From NCBI RefSeq assembly GCF_047663525.1, contig NC_092613.1:5295501-5359500 (forward strand): a stretch of 64,000 nucleotides of DNA. Direction: 5' to 3'. Positions 25,501 to 37,204 of this stretch are shown one piece after another. The stretch is from Anas platyrhynchos. Its lineage: Eukaryota > Chordata > Aves > Anseriformes > Anatidae. Each line of letters begins with the position of its first letter. The stretch's first letter is position 1. The notes beneath the pieces were generated by a model, which had not been told where the DNA came from, did not search any database, and saw only the letters and a program-made list of their open reading frames with translations. The translations under genes and the position numbers were made by a program.

Positions 25501-27492
25501 TTCTGGACCGACCCCATTCCAGGACAGCAGCCAGCACACAAGCAGTGAAATAAATGCGCAGGTTTGGCAGTGGTTGATGGCAGAGATTTTGTGATAAATA
25601 TATTCAAAGTGGGCTTGTACAAGGCTGTTCCAAGGGGTGGGTTTAGGAAGGCAGAAAGTGCCAGAAATCGCCCTGGGAGCAGCGGGGGCTTGGCAGGGGG
25701 TGGCAGCCCCCAGACCCGTCCCCATTTACTGCCTGGTTGGGGTGGGCATGGGGTCCCTCGGTGTGGGAAGGGGGGATCCCACCAGTGCCCCTGCCCCAGG
25801 TGGGGAGGGGTGGGCCCCAGGTGCCCCCCGTGCCCCCCGCCATGGCTCACGTCCTCACGGCGAGGGCTCCCCGCGAGCTGTTTGCAAACACGAGGCAGAG
25901 CAGGAATTATGTGTCGGCTCTGCTTGGCGTGCAATTCTGAATAACAAATAAATATGGGAAAATTGGGAGCCGTTCCCAGACAATTCACAAAGGGCTTAAT
26001 TGGGACTTAAGTGGTGCCTAAGTCTTGCGCTGGCTCTCTGCACCGGGGCGCTTTTCACCCAGACAGGCAAAGGAGACAAACTTAGTCAATAAATTACTTG
26101 TGATAAATTATTCACCAGCTCCACTCAGAATTAATGCCGGCCTCCCCCTCCAGCAGCTTATAAACGCTCTGATATCTCCTGACCCCTCCAGGCTCCAGAG
26201 CCACCCGTCGGATTTCAAAGCCTATCCCAGGCTCTATTAGAAAACCATATTTTGTGGTGTTTATAACCAGCCGTAAAACATCCACTCTGGGCCCAAACCT
26301 GGCGTGGGAGGTCGGAGCCTGCCCGCCTTTGTCCGTCCTGGTGACCAAAACGGAGCTGGGCCCGTTTTTGGGTTCAAGCTGGGAAAATTGCTTTGCACGA
26401 AGCCGCTGTGCCTCTTCCAGACTTCCTAATGCTCGCTTTGAATTTAAAAGCCTTCATCAGCCAGGAGTTTGTAATCAGCGGAAAGGGGGTTTTGCATTTC
26501 AACCAGCCTTTCCCCAAGGCAGACAGGAGCTAACTCCACCTCTGGTTTTGGGGGAAGAAAACACGGGAAGCCTCCTCTCCCTGCATCCCAGCTGGCCCGC
26601 GTGGCCAGAAAGCAACAGACTGGAAAAACTGGGGGGAAAAAAAGCTAACATCTGGTCACCTGAAAATAGAACAAGAAATGGTTGTTTGCTGCTTTGTTTG
26701 TTTTTCTCGTGGCGAAACGTTACAAAAAAATGAGCCGCTTCGTTGCATGCTGGAATGAGCATTTTAATTAGGTGTCCGTCACTCTTTCATAGCATGATAA
26801 TTAAATTTAATTCAATGGTTCAGTTGTTCAAAACGTAGTTTGGAAATGCCTAATCAAAGCCGCTGACTTGACTTCAGAAGTCCGCTCGGCCTTCAGACAC
26901 GGTGCTCGGGGCAGCTTTGCAGCGTCTGATCCCGATTTGCAAATCGCTGCAGTCGCTCCGAAGCTGCGTTTTTCAGCCAAATGCTTTTAGAGACATGGAA
27001 AATTTTCACCGGCTCCTATTTCTGAGTCACTTTTCCTTCCTCCTACGTGCTGCCGCTGCTCCAGGCTGGGCAGCCGGGCTCTGGAAGGGCTGGGTTTGTG
27101 CGGCGTGGCTGCATCGCCGTGCAGGATCCGAGCATTTGAAGGGCTGACGAGCGGGGCTGGCTCCATCGGGATGCTGTGGGATGTGAGGGCTGTCCCACCG
27201 AGCTGCCTGCCCCCGTGTCCTGCTGAATTCCCCTCTTCTTGCCTCTCCATCAAGCTGTTAAGCAGAACCAGCCACTCTCCAGATATCTTTAGGGCTTTTT
27301 TAGCATTTTGTTGGTTCCCATTTTTTTTTGCCGAGCCCTCCGCGTCTTGGCCACGCTGCGTTCTCGCTGCTGTGCTCGGGTTTTCACGGAAGCCACACGA
27401 GCGGGGCTGTTTACATCCGAGAGCCATCGCTTGTCGTGCCCAAATCTCTGCTCAGGGCTGGCGGCAGCGCGACCACTGCAGCTCTGCAGCAC

Positions 27493-27526
27493 GGGGGGCC
27501 AGGGGGGGCCGGGGGGAGCCCAGGGG
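27493..27526 (+). other. G-quadruplex motif
   Basis: Four G-runs (27493-27498, 27502-27508, 27511-27516, 27523-27526) are separated by loops of 3, 2 and 6 bases. This meets the usual G3+N1-7 pattern for an intramolecular quadruplex on the + strand. It lies in the probable LRRN2 intron. Confidence 0.6.
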
Positions 27527-28240
27527 CTCCGTGGTGCTGCTTGCTCAGCTCGCACCGAGCTGCAGAGGTGCCTGGCATCGCATTTTGCTCCATTTTCCAT
27601 TTTTATGGGTGCTGAATGGAGATGGAGAGCAGGAGCAGCGTGCAGACAGAGCCGTTTTCCTCCAGGAAAATTGCTGGTGTGCATGGAAAGGAAAAAGGAG
27701 GGGGGATGCTCAGCATCACGGGGGGGCTCTGCTGCTCCCCACGGAGCCGTGTCCCTCTCCCGCCCCACAGGGGGCTGACGCAGCGTGGGGCTGGTGCCGC
27801 TCCAGCTGCCCTGCCCAGGGCTCGGGGCCATCTTCATTTTTCCCCATGTCCTTGGTGCAGGCAGCCTCCTCAAGCAGAGCCTGTAAATAATGGAATTAGG
27901 GAGCTAAATGAGTTTTAAAAACCCCAGTGGGGAGCGGGGAGAAGTTTGCAGCCGGAGGCAAAGGAGAGGCTGCAAGCAGCTCCTGCCTCTCCGGGCTGAG
28001 TCCCCCCTTTGCACCACCTGCAGAGGGGTGCCAGCAGGGGGTCACCATGCTCTCCTGGGGGCTGAGCAGCCCCTCAGCCCCCTCCTGCTTCAGCCAGGAT
28101 CCCCCTAAAATCCCCCGGCTGCCCCAGGGTTGCCCCCCGGTGCGGCTCCCCCACCTCCGCAGCAGGCAGGGATGACGAAGAGGCGATGAGCCACCAGTGC
28201 GCGCTCGGAAGAGATCTGAGCCTGTGAATAAACCAAAAGG

Positions 28241-28276
28241 GGAAAGAAAAAAAAAAAAAAAGAAAAAGAAAAAAAA
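28241..28276 (+). repeat. A-rich low-complexity tract
   Basis: Nearly continuous A with a few G interruptions. It lacks a recognisable retroelement body or target-site duplication. Confidence 0.85.
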
Positions 28277-31200
28277 GCCATATCCCAAGGGGGAGGCGGT
28301 GTTTGTGAATTAAAGACAAAGTGGGTGACATTTCCGCCAGCCATGTGCAGCTGCAGCACGCCGCCGGCGTGGGGGGGACCCAGCGTGGGGCCACCGAGGG
28401 CTGCATTTCCCAGGGAGGATGATGAGAGCAGCAACTTCCCCTGCTCTGCCAACAGCCAACACTTCAGCTCAATCGCTCGGCGTGGCGATGGCAGAGAGCC
28501 TGGTGGTGCTGGGTGACAGCTTGCTGTCACAGCACGTGTGGCGTGACGGGGACAGGAGCGGGGCTTGGCACACCAGCGGCACCCAGGGGGACAGGGGTGG
28601 TTCTGGGCACCCGGTGGGATGCTGTGGGGTGAGGGAGGGTGCAGGAAAGACAAAGGGGGGAGAAGCAGAATGGGGAATTTGTTTTCCTAAAGCGTTTGTC
28701 AAAATGAGCAATGGGAAAGGAGCAGTGTGGGAGGCTGGGCACCGCTGGGCACCGGGCTGTGCCAGGCTGGAGGAATGGTCCAGCAGCTCTGCAAGGGGTG
28801 GGAGAGCATCACCACCGGGGCACGGCCTGTCCCTGGGGTCCCCCAGCTCCAGACCAGGCATGGGGATGCGGGGCAGCCCTGGAAATCGGGGTCTTTGCAG
28901 TCAGCATGGGGGCACGAGGGAGGGAATCACTGGGATGCTCCCCGGATCCCCGTGCTCTTCCCTCCTCCATCCCCTCCGGTAGCAGAACGAGTCCTGTGGT
29001 TCGTGGGGGACTCAGGGGTCCCCATCCTTTGGGCAGTGTCCCTGGGGTCTCTGCTGGTGGCTCCCCAGGCACCCCCAAATCCCAGAAGGACGCCACCACC
29101 TCCCCAAACCCTTCCCATGGCTTCTCAGCACCGTGCGGGGCTTTGCCTCCACCCCACCCCGCGCTGCTCTGTGCCCTCAGAAGGGGCGAAGCACCCCCCG
29201 AACGCCTTGCATGGCAGTTGCTATGGCAACCACACATTTTTCTTGGGATTCCTAATGACTTATTGGCATTTGCAGTAATCTACAGCTTTTTTTTTTCGGC
29301 TGTCGGAGGTTGACTTCCCTCCCCTCTGGCCCCGAAGAGCGGGCGCATCCCGTGCGGTGCCGCAGCCGGGGTCGGGCTGGGGGAGCTGCCCCGGTGCCGC
29401 CCCACTTGGGCACAGCTCTGTGGGGAGCAGCAAGGACAGGAGCCCCCTCCCCACATTTGTACAGGGCAGGGGCCAAATCCCAGCTGCCTTTATCCCTGGG
29501 GAGGCTGAGAGGAGGCCAGGAGGGTACGGCCACGTGGGGCTCGGAGACGAGCGGCTCTTGCAGGAGCCAGAGGCAGCAGAAAGCAGGGAACAAGAGGGGC
29601 CCTGTGCAAACGGGGTTTGTTGGGGCTCTGGGGTGTCACTCCTGTTTAGGATTTCCATCCGTGCCAGCAGGACTTATGGGGTTTTCCTTGGTGAAACTCA
29701 ACACAGAGAGAAAAAATCGACGCTCTCTTTTTTTTTCATCCCTGTTTGAAGCAACACCTGGGTCCGTGGGGGTGGCTCAGGCACTTCCCGGCTGCTCGTG
29801 ACCATCTCGGAGCAGTTTGTTGGGGTGGGAAGGGAGAAGAAACACCAGCATTTGCTTTGACAAATGTTCGGAGGCTTTTTTAGAGATTCGGGAAGCCTTC
29901 TTGCCCTCACCTGGGGCCGATTTGCGGCAGCTGAACCCGTACCTGGGTCCTGAGATCAATGCAGGGCTTTCAGGTGTTTTTTTTGGCAGGTGAGAGGAGG
30001 GCTCCAAACTCTTCTCCATAATTCCTCAGAGCCACAGCCCTGCACAGCTCCCTTCCCTGGAGGGGTGCCGCTGCCTGTGCTGTGTGCTGGAGCCGGGGGG
30101 CGAGCAGAGGCTGGGCACAAAGCTGCTGGCAGGGCTGGGAGCAGCCTCACGTCCCACCTCACGCCCCCCCAGCCCAGCTCAGCTCTTGCTTTGCTTTCTC
30201 CCAGGGGAGCCTCTGCCCTCCTGCCGAAGGTGGGCTGGGGGGGGCCTCGTGTCCTTAGGGCACCTCCAGGGCCACTCTGTGGGGTCCTGGGGTCCCCAGG
30301 AGCTGCTGCAGATCCCCAGCGTTCCCACAGCTCCACGGCCACGGGGGCCAGGAGGTGCCAGCTTGGTACCAGGGAGAGACTTCCCCGTAATTAGAAATTA
30401 CCCTGATTTCACGGCACTTACAAGCAGTCACGTTGCCATCCTGACCTTGCTCCTGCTGAAAACCGAGCGGAGCAGGGCTGGGCTCCAGCCCCAGCTGCTC
30501 TGGCCCCACACTGCAGGTCTGGTGTGACCCCACGGGTGGCCAGCTACCCATAGGGCAGCCTACTTGTGGGCATTAAACCCCATCTGTGCCCCTACAAGCC
30601 CTTGGGGCTGCTCCTTGGGGACCTCCAGGCTCCCTTCCCTCCTGCATGAGCAGTTTAATCCACCAGCAGAGGCACAAATAAGATGGAAACGACGAGGGGC
30701 AAGCTCGCAGGGGGCAGCTGAGTGTTGGCTGCGATGCCCAAGTGCTTATAGGGCCGTGATGCTGCTCGCCGTGCATCCACGACCACCTCTTGTCTGGGGG
30801 TTTGAGCAGCCCCATTGCACATCCAGCACTGGGAGGAGGCTGGGAGCCCCCAAAAACGAGTGTCCCGGGGATCCCATGCTGCTGGGGGCTCTGCTAGCCC
30901 TGCGAGCCTTGGTCCTGGCACCACGGGGACAGAGCCAGGTCCCCGGCCTCCCGTCCCTGCCCCTGCTCTCAGCACTCCCTGCCCGCAGCGATGCTGCTTA
31001 GCTGAAGAAATATTGTTTCCAACAACAGGCTTCTCTAGAGAAATAACAGCAGACATCCCATCACGGTTTAGATTTTAATTACGCTCAGGAATTCTTTATT
31101 TCTTTTTTTTTTTCCCAGCTTTGTTTAATAACCTGTTCCTCCCCACCCGCCCATCCCTCCTGAAGAAAGTTTAAAGAGCCTCGCTTCATCCCTCTGAAGG

Positions 31201-32569
31201 GACCAGCATCAAAACCCCACAGGGAGAGCATTTCTGCCCAGAGCAAGCCCAGGGTGGGAGATGAGGCAGGGGGCAGCGCTTGGCCCCAGCGCCCCAGCTG
31301 CCGAGAGCTGCTCCCCCAGTGCTTTAACTGGGAGGTGACACCTTATTCCAGGACCTATCATTTTTTGGCCAACACAAAGACATGGACGTGTTCTCCCCAG
31401 GAGATAGCTCTCCTCTCTGTCCCCATCAGAGCCCAAATTTTTGATTTGCTTCCCCACCGGTTTGCTGCGTGCCATGCGGGGAGCAAATCTCAAAAGCCTT
31501 CGACATTGCCCCGAGCATCCCCTCTCTGCAGGATGCTGCCCTAGGGCGTGGTGCAGGTAGGACGGGGGGAGGTTTATGGGGTGGGGTGCTCTGCAAATAT
31601 GCCAGCCCCACTCTCCGTGCTCCTCCTCTTCCTTCTGATGCTGGTGCAGCACGGGCAGCATCTGCAGCCCTGCTCCCCAGGACAGGGTCACCCTGGGCAG
31701 TTGCCTCCTGGTTTTAGGGACAAGAAGCCCGCTGGATGGGGGCAAAACCTCTTTGCAGGTGCCTGGTGTGTTGGGGACCCCGGGTATCTGAGCAGCCAGG
31801 AGCACCACGGAGCGATGGGCATTTCTTGGGACTTCAACGTCTTTGGAGAGAAGGCTCGGGCAGCCTTTCCCTGCATGCTGCAGCTCTAGGCATGCTGCTT
31901 GTTTATTTGATTAGAGGGATGCAGAAATAAATGGAAGAGATGTAAGCATCCCTCTCCACTCCCAGCTCCTGTGCGGAACTGGCTTGATTTTTCACAAAGA
32001 CTCAGCGTCCAGGGCTTCCGAGCTGTCTGCATCACTCAGCCGGGCTCACGGGAGACGAGCCCTTTTGAAAACCTTGTCCCAAATTGTTAACGAGCCCGTT
32101 CCTCCCGGCGGGCTGCCCTTGTTTCCTCCAACCCTAACAATCTGCGGGGTCTCCTGTATCTGTGGCTTACAACAGAGGGAAACGTGTCGCGGAAACGTCC
32201 GTCTTCATTTCCTGGCGTGCACCTGCCTCTCCGGCGCGCACACCGCTGCAAGGCACAAGCACACACTGTAAAACCACCACACACACTCGCGTGTCTTATG
32301 AGCTGCTCTTGCTGTCGTGTTGTCGCAGCTCAACAGGCGCGTACAGCCCCAGGAGCTAGTGCATCCCCGTGCCCGGCTGCTGGCAGGCGCTGGCAGCCGC
32401 TGCCGCAGCGCTCCCCGCTCCGTGCCGCCGGCTCCCCCCAGGTTGCCGGGGCTCCGGGAGCTGCTTGAGCCTCAGATCTACGTGGGGAAAAGGCCCCCCC
32501 GGGCTGGGCTGGGACCCTATTGCTAAGGAGAGAGGAGCTGCGGTCTGTGAGGGATGCTGTAAGCATTGC

Positions 32570-32626
32570 AAGAGAGGAGAAGGAGAAGGAAGAGGAGAGG
32601 GAGAAGGAGGAGGAGAGGGAAAAGCG
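32570..32626 (+). repeat. GA-rich purine tract
   Basis: Imperfect GAG/GAA repeat, all purine on the + strand. Its coding-like translation (Glu/Arg-rich) is a by-product of the repeat. Confidence 0.85.
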
Positions 32627-33429
32627 GCCCCTCCGCCAGCCTGGTGCCTGCAGCAGGTTGCAAAGGACCCCGCTGCAGATTGCAGGGGGGGCTTGCCGGT
32701 GGGAGAACCCTCTCTCCGTGCCCAACCCGTGCCCCCCCAGGCTGTGGGGTCGATGCCAGCCCGAGCTCGGCGGGGAGCCGGCGCCCACGCAGGCAGCGTG
32801 GTGCCCGGGGAGCCTGCCAGCAAGCCCGAGGGTGGGAGAAGGCAGGAGCTGGAGGTCTCCATTTCCGCTGAAATCTGGCACCTTCCCCCTCTCTGGCAGC
32901 CCCATCGGAGCTATAATTATACCCGAGCGTTCGCAGCGCCCTGCACCCGAGCACCCCGGGGATAAAGAAGAGAGAAAATAAATGTGAGCGGGGTGCTCTG
33001 GAGGGGTGGGCTCGGTGGATGGGAGCTGGGCTGACACGGCGCTCGGCCCCGGCTGCAACGCTCCCAGTCCCAGCAAAAAAAGGGACTGGAAGGGACATCT
33101 GTGGGACATCTGGTGTCACCCTTTGCCACCTGGGTGACAGTGGGCGCTCGGGTGCTCCCAGTGGGGCAAGGACAGCGGGTGCTTGGGTGCTCCTGCCGTG
33201 GCAGGTCCCATGGGTGCTCCGCTCCGCACCGTGCGTTGAAACCAGGGGTGAGCGATCCTGCAGCTGCTGTCAGAATACAGGGAAGGATCTGGGGGTCTGC
33301 AGCCCCCTGGGGGTCCACAGCCTGCTTTGAGACCCCCGCCAGGGCAGGATGTGGCTCCTGGCTGGTGAGCAGGCAGCAGCGCCCGCAGCGGCACCGCGTC
33401 TTCGGCAGGGTTCGCCGCCGGCCCACCTG

Positions 33430-33560
33430 GGATCGCCAACAATTAATTTCCCCAATCTGCGCAATGATCAGCTTCTGAGGCGAACAATTAGCCGGTCACA
33501 AATTGTAATTGTCATCTCAGTTCTGATTTTAATTTGGCCTAATGAAGGCTAAGTGATTCC
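33430..33560. promoter_or_regulatory. Candidate intronic enhancer with SOX and homeodomain motif cluster
   Basis: Within 130 AT-rich bases there are AACAATTAATT (33438-33448), AACAATTA (33483-33490), ACAAATTGT (33498-33506) and AATTGTAATTGT (33501-33512), followed by TTTTAATTTGG and CTAATGAA. ACAAT/ATTGT pairs in opposite orientation match the half-site arrangement of SOX dimer sites, and TAAT/ATTA cores match homeodomains. The block is flanked by GC-rich sequence. SOX and homeodomain factors act in neural tissue, where LRRN family genes are expressed. Enhancer activity is inference. Confidence 0.3.
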
Positions 33561-33659
33561 GTCTCGCTCCCCCTCCCACGGCCCCACCGCTCCCCCCACC
33601 GCAGCGGGGACACGGCGAGGGGGGCTCAGCATCCGAGGCCCTCCCGGGCTGGGGAGTGC

Positions 33660-34060
33660 CGGGGAGGCAGGGGAAAACATTAATTTTTATTGTGTGCTGC
33701 ATGTTTTCAGACATCATGGCCAATAAAAGTTTTATTTAAAGGGAATTGGCTGCCTGTGTCCGTGCGTTCTGCTTTGTCACAGCCTGTTAGCCTCTCCTGC
33801 TTGCCCTTTGAAGCGGGGGGCTGTCGTTTAATCTTCATTTGAAATAACGCTCTGATTTTTCCCCCTTCTGATTCTAACTCACTGCTGCTTGTACATCTCT
33901 GTCTGGGCCCCCCCTCCCCGCCGTGTTATCATCCGCAGCACCTTTCAGATCTAGCCATGCTTCCTAATGAATTCGGCGTCTCCCAGAATTGCCTTTCACT
34001 TTAATACTTAATTTAGATTGAAGAAGGAGGTGGCTGGGTCTCGAATACCAAGTGAGCCGG
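33660..34060. promoter_or_regulatory. AT-rich candidate conserved non-coding block
   Basis: A long AT-rich stretch with ATTAATTTTTATTG, an inverted AATAAAA/TTTTATT pair near 33722, TAATGAATTC and a TTTAATACTTAATTTAG run. There is no coding signal. Its length and composition contrast with the GC-rich flanks and suggest sequence constraint, but cross-species alignment would be needed to show it. Confidence 0.2.
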
Positions 34061-37000
34061 TGACGTAGCCTCGGCTGGAAGTCGCGTGCTGCCCGGTGGG
34101 GTCGGGATGAGAAATCTCACCGAGTTTGGTCAACTTTGCAAAACTCCCCCGCTACTTTCTGCAGCCCTGTGCACGCAGCCGTGCTTCCCTCGCCTCTATC
34201 CTCAGTGCAAAGCAGGCACCCGAATTGTCTCCAGGCTGCAGCAGCCTTGGAGCTGTGTCTGTCTGCGTGGCGCAGCGCTCAGCTCCCACAAACCCGGCCC
34301 CCTCCTGCTCTGCATCTTCCGTGCATCTTCTGATCAGCGCAGGGCAAAGCGAGAGCAAAGTGTTCCCGAGCTGGCAGCAGCTCTGCCACACACGGTTTGC
34401 CCCACTCCCAACCCCCAGAGGCTGCAAATTTTAATACAAGCACCAAGGAGAGGGCTGCTTTGTCCTAATGTGGGCCGAGCCTCTTCTGGGGGCAGATCTT
34501 TAATAGCACCAGCTGAGGCTGCAGGGGGAAGGAGCTGCCTGCAAGCAGGAATCACCTGAATACGGCCTGAGCATCAATTTTAGTGGCTTTGTTTTAAAGG
34601 GAAAACAGACTTTCTGTGCCCTCTGGATGAACAGAAAGCTGGTTTCAGAGCTCATCCAAAGGCTGAGAGGTCGAGGCTCAGTGTGCCCTCGAGCCCAATG
34701 CTGGGATTTGGCTCCCCTGCGGCGTGCTGCAGCCCCGGAGCCTTCCCCTGTTAAAACCCACAGCAGCAACGTGTTAGTGAGATGAAGATTAAGAGCTAGC
34801 TACATAACCGAATGTCTCAGGGAAAAACACCATCTCCAGTTTGGGGTGGAGGGGTGGCAAGGAACTTGGGGTGAGCATGCGGTGTCTCTCCAGGCTGGTT
34901 CATGTGAAATCCTGTCCTGCTTTCAGCCTCCTGCTGGCAGCATCATGCTGGGACCTAAACCACGAGCACCCTCGCCAAGCTGTCAGCTCCGTGCGGTGGC
35001 CTGGTGACCCTGCCTCTCCTGCCACCAGATTTATGTTTTCCCATTTCTTCAGGCTCTTTCGGGAACAGCCAGTGGCGATGCTGCCCCCAGCGCGCTCCAC
35101 TGCCCTCGCCTGGGGTTAGAAGCACGGTGCCTCGCAGACACCTTGGGCTCAGTCTTTTTCAGTTAGCTGCTTGCATAATTGAGGTCAAAGCCCGGCTTGT
35201 CCGAAGCCAAAAACAATTAAAATCTCTCCTGGAAGGCCCAAAGCCGGCCGTATCCCTGACACCACCATCCCTGCCTCTCCCTCCTGCATCCCCGGCACCG
35301 CGCATCCCACTCTGTCTGCACCCACTGCAGGGTCTGCAACCCACAGGCTGCCCCCTCAAACCCTCAGACCCTGGCATCCGACCCCATTGTTCCCATAAAC
35401 GTGCCCCCAGCTGGAGCAGCGCAGCTCTGCTCAGCCACAGAGGGTCACAAAATGCCCCAAATTGGACCAAATCGGCGTTGCGCATCTCGGGGTCACCAGC
35501 ACAGCTCCTGCTGTCACCGAGCTGACGCGTGGCAGCTTGGGGAGAGGTGACAGCACTGCTGTGAGCAGTAATTAGCTAACGACAGGGGCTCATCAGGGCC
35601 AGGAGGACCCCGTCAGAGCCACCCAGGAGCCGTGAGCTTAATTGGGCAGGTGCTGGGCGGTGGCGCTGTGCTGAGAAGTTGGAGATGTGCAAGTCGGGCT
35701 CGGAGCTCATTAACTCCCAGCCTTGAGGGGCTCGTTGCAGAGATTTCACAGCTGGTGGGAGGATCTTGGTGGCAGAGCGGCTGTGGGTGAGCGGTGAGCC
35801 CGTCCTGTGAAATTTGGGGAGCGTTTCCCCATGGTGGTTCCATTTGTGAGAGCCTGGGGCTGTAAATCTGCACGTGCAGCTGTGGGGGAGCCTGGCCCCA
35901 ACGCCTGGGTGGTGTAAGGGGGAGCTCGTCCCTCTCCTCCCTGCCCCACAGGAGGGCACTGGAAGAGCTTGGAGTGTTGATCCCAAGCTGTTTTTTTCCT
36001 TGAAAATTGCTTTTGAATTTCTCTCTTCTCTTACCATGAGTACGGATGCACACACACGCCTACATCCAGTACCACGTTTATTTGTTTTACCATCCTTTTG
36101 GACCCGTATGGCCCACCTGAAAGTTCCTCCCAAAACAGCCCCTCTCTGGGCTTCCAGGACTCGAATGGATGAATACCTCCGGAGTCAGTCAGGCGAGGGG
36201 GATTTTCTGTGTTTTTTTTTGGAAAAAAAATATTTTACCAGTTCCAACAATGGTGATGAGTTGATCTCAGGCCCCACGAATTTCCCAGCCATGTATGCGC
36301 AGAGGGGTTCTGGTAGAGATGCGCCCACCCTGGGGATGCGCCCCCAGCCCTGCTCCTGCTTGCTGGAAACACCCCCACAGCCCTGCCCCGTGCTCAGCTG
36401 CCTCTGGCCCTGGGGGGCTGCATTTCCAAGCCCCCCAACCCTGCAGGGGAGGGAAGGCTCCCTGAGCAGCGAGGCGCTGCTGGAGCACCTGGAGGAAAAA
36501 GCGAGGGGACGCAGCAGCACCTTTCCCTCCCATCCCAAGGGTTCAGCTCCTTTGCAAGGGTCTCCCCACTCATTGCCCCTTGCTGCAGCCCCTGTCCTGG
36601 GAGCAGCCCGAGCACAATGGGGCCGTGATGCTGTGCCATGGGTGTGGGAACGATTGCAGCCCCGTGGATGTGCCAATTGATGCCGAGCAGCTGCAGCAGC
36701 CCCGGAGGAGCACGCTGCGGTCAGGCTGGGCTGCTCTGTCAACATCTTCAGCTCCTGGTAGGGGGATAAATGCTTGCCGAAGCCTCTCCCAGCTGGCTAT
36801 TTTCACAAAACATGTAGATGCCTAATTATCTCGAAATTCCGAGGGTTTAAAAGCCCTTCGAGGGGAAGGACAGGGCTGCGCGACCCCTGCATCAATTAGC
36901 CTGCCAGCCCTGCCCCGCCAGGTTGCCCCCATCCCTCTGCAGCCTGGCTGTGTGCTGGATCTGGAAGGAGAAATTCAGGCTGGGGCTGTGTTTCAGCAAA

Positions 37001-37184
37001 GCTTTGCTCCTGGAGGCAGGATGAGGTCGGTTTCTCCCCAGCCATATGGACTCTGCGTACATCCCCGCTGAACCGCCTGTGCCGCACACCAACCCGTCTC
37101 GCTGCCAAGCTGGGAGCCCTGAAATAGGTGGGACGGAGGCAGCCAACGTTTCCCATTTTCCCTTCCTGCTCCCATCCGGTGCTT

Positions 37185-37204
37185 TTATTATTATTATTAT
37201 TTTA
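37185..37204. repeat. (TTA)n microsatellite
   Basis: Short perfect TTA trinucleotide repeat in an AT-rich part of the probable LRRN2 intron. Confidence 0.85.

Noticed and set aside
26361..26375. GGTTCAAGCT resembling a tRNA B-box
   Set aside because: It does not fit the GTTCRANNC consensus at its end, and I saw no A-box or cloverleaf pairing around it.
32330..33109. A 259-codon minus-strand ORF with a serine-phenylalanine-leucine run
   Set aside because: The regular run is the reverse of the GA-rich simple repeat at 32570-32626. The rest is low-complexity.
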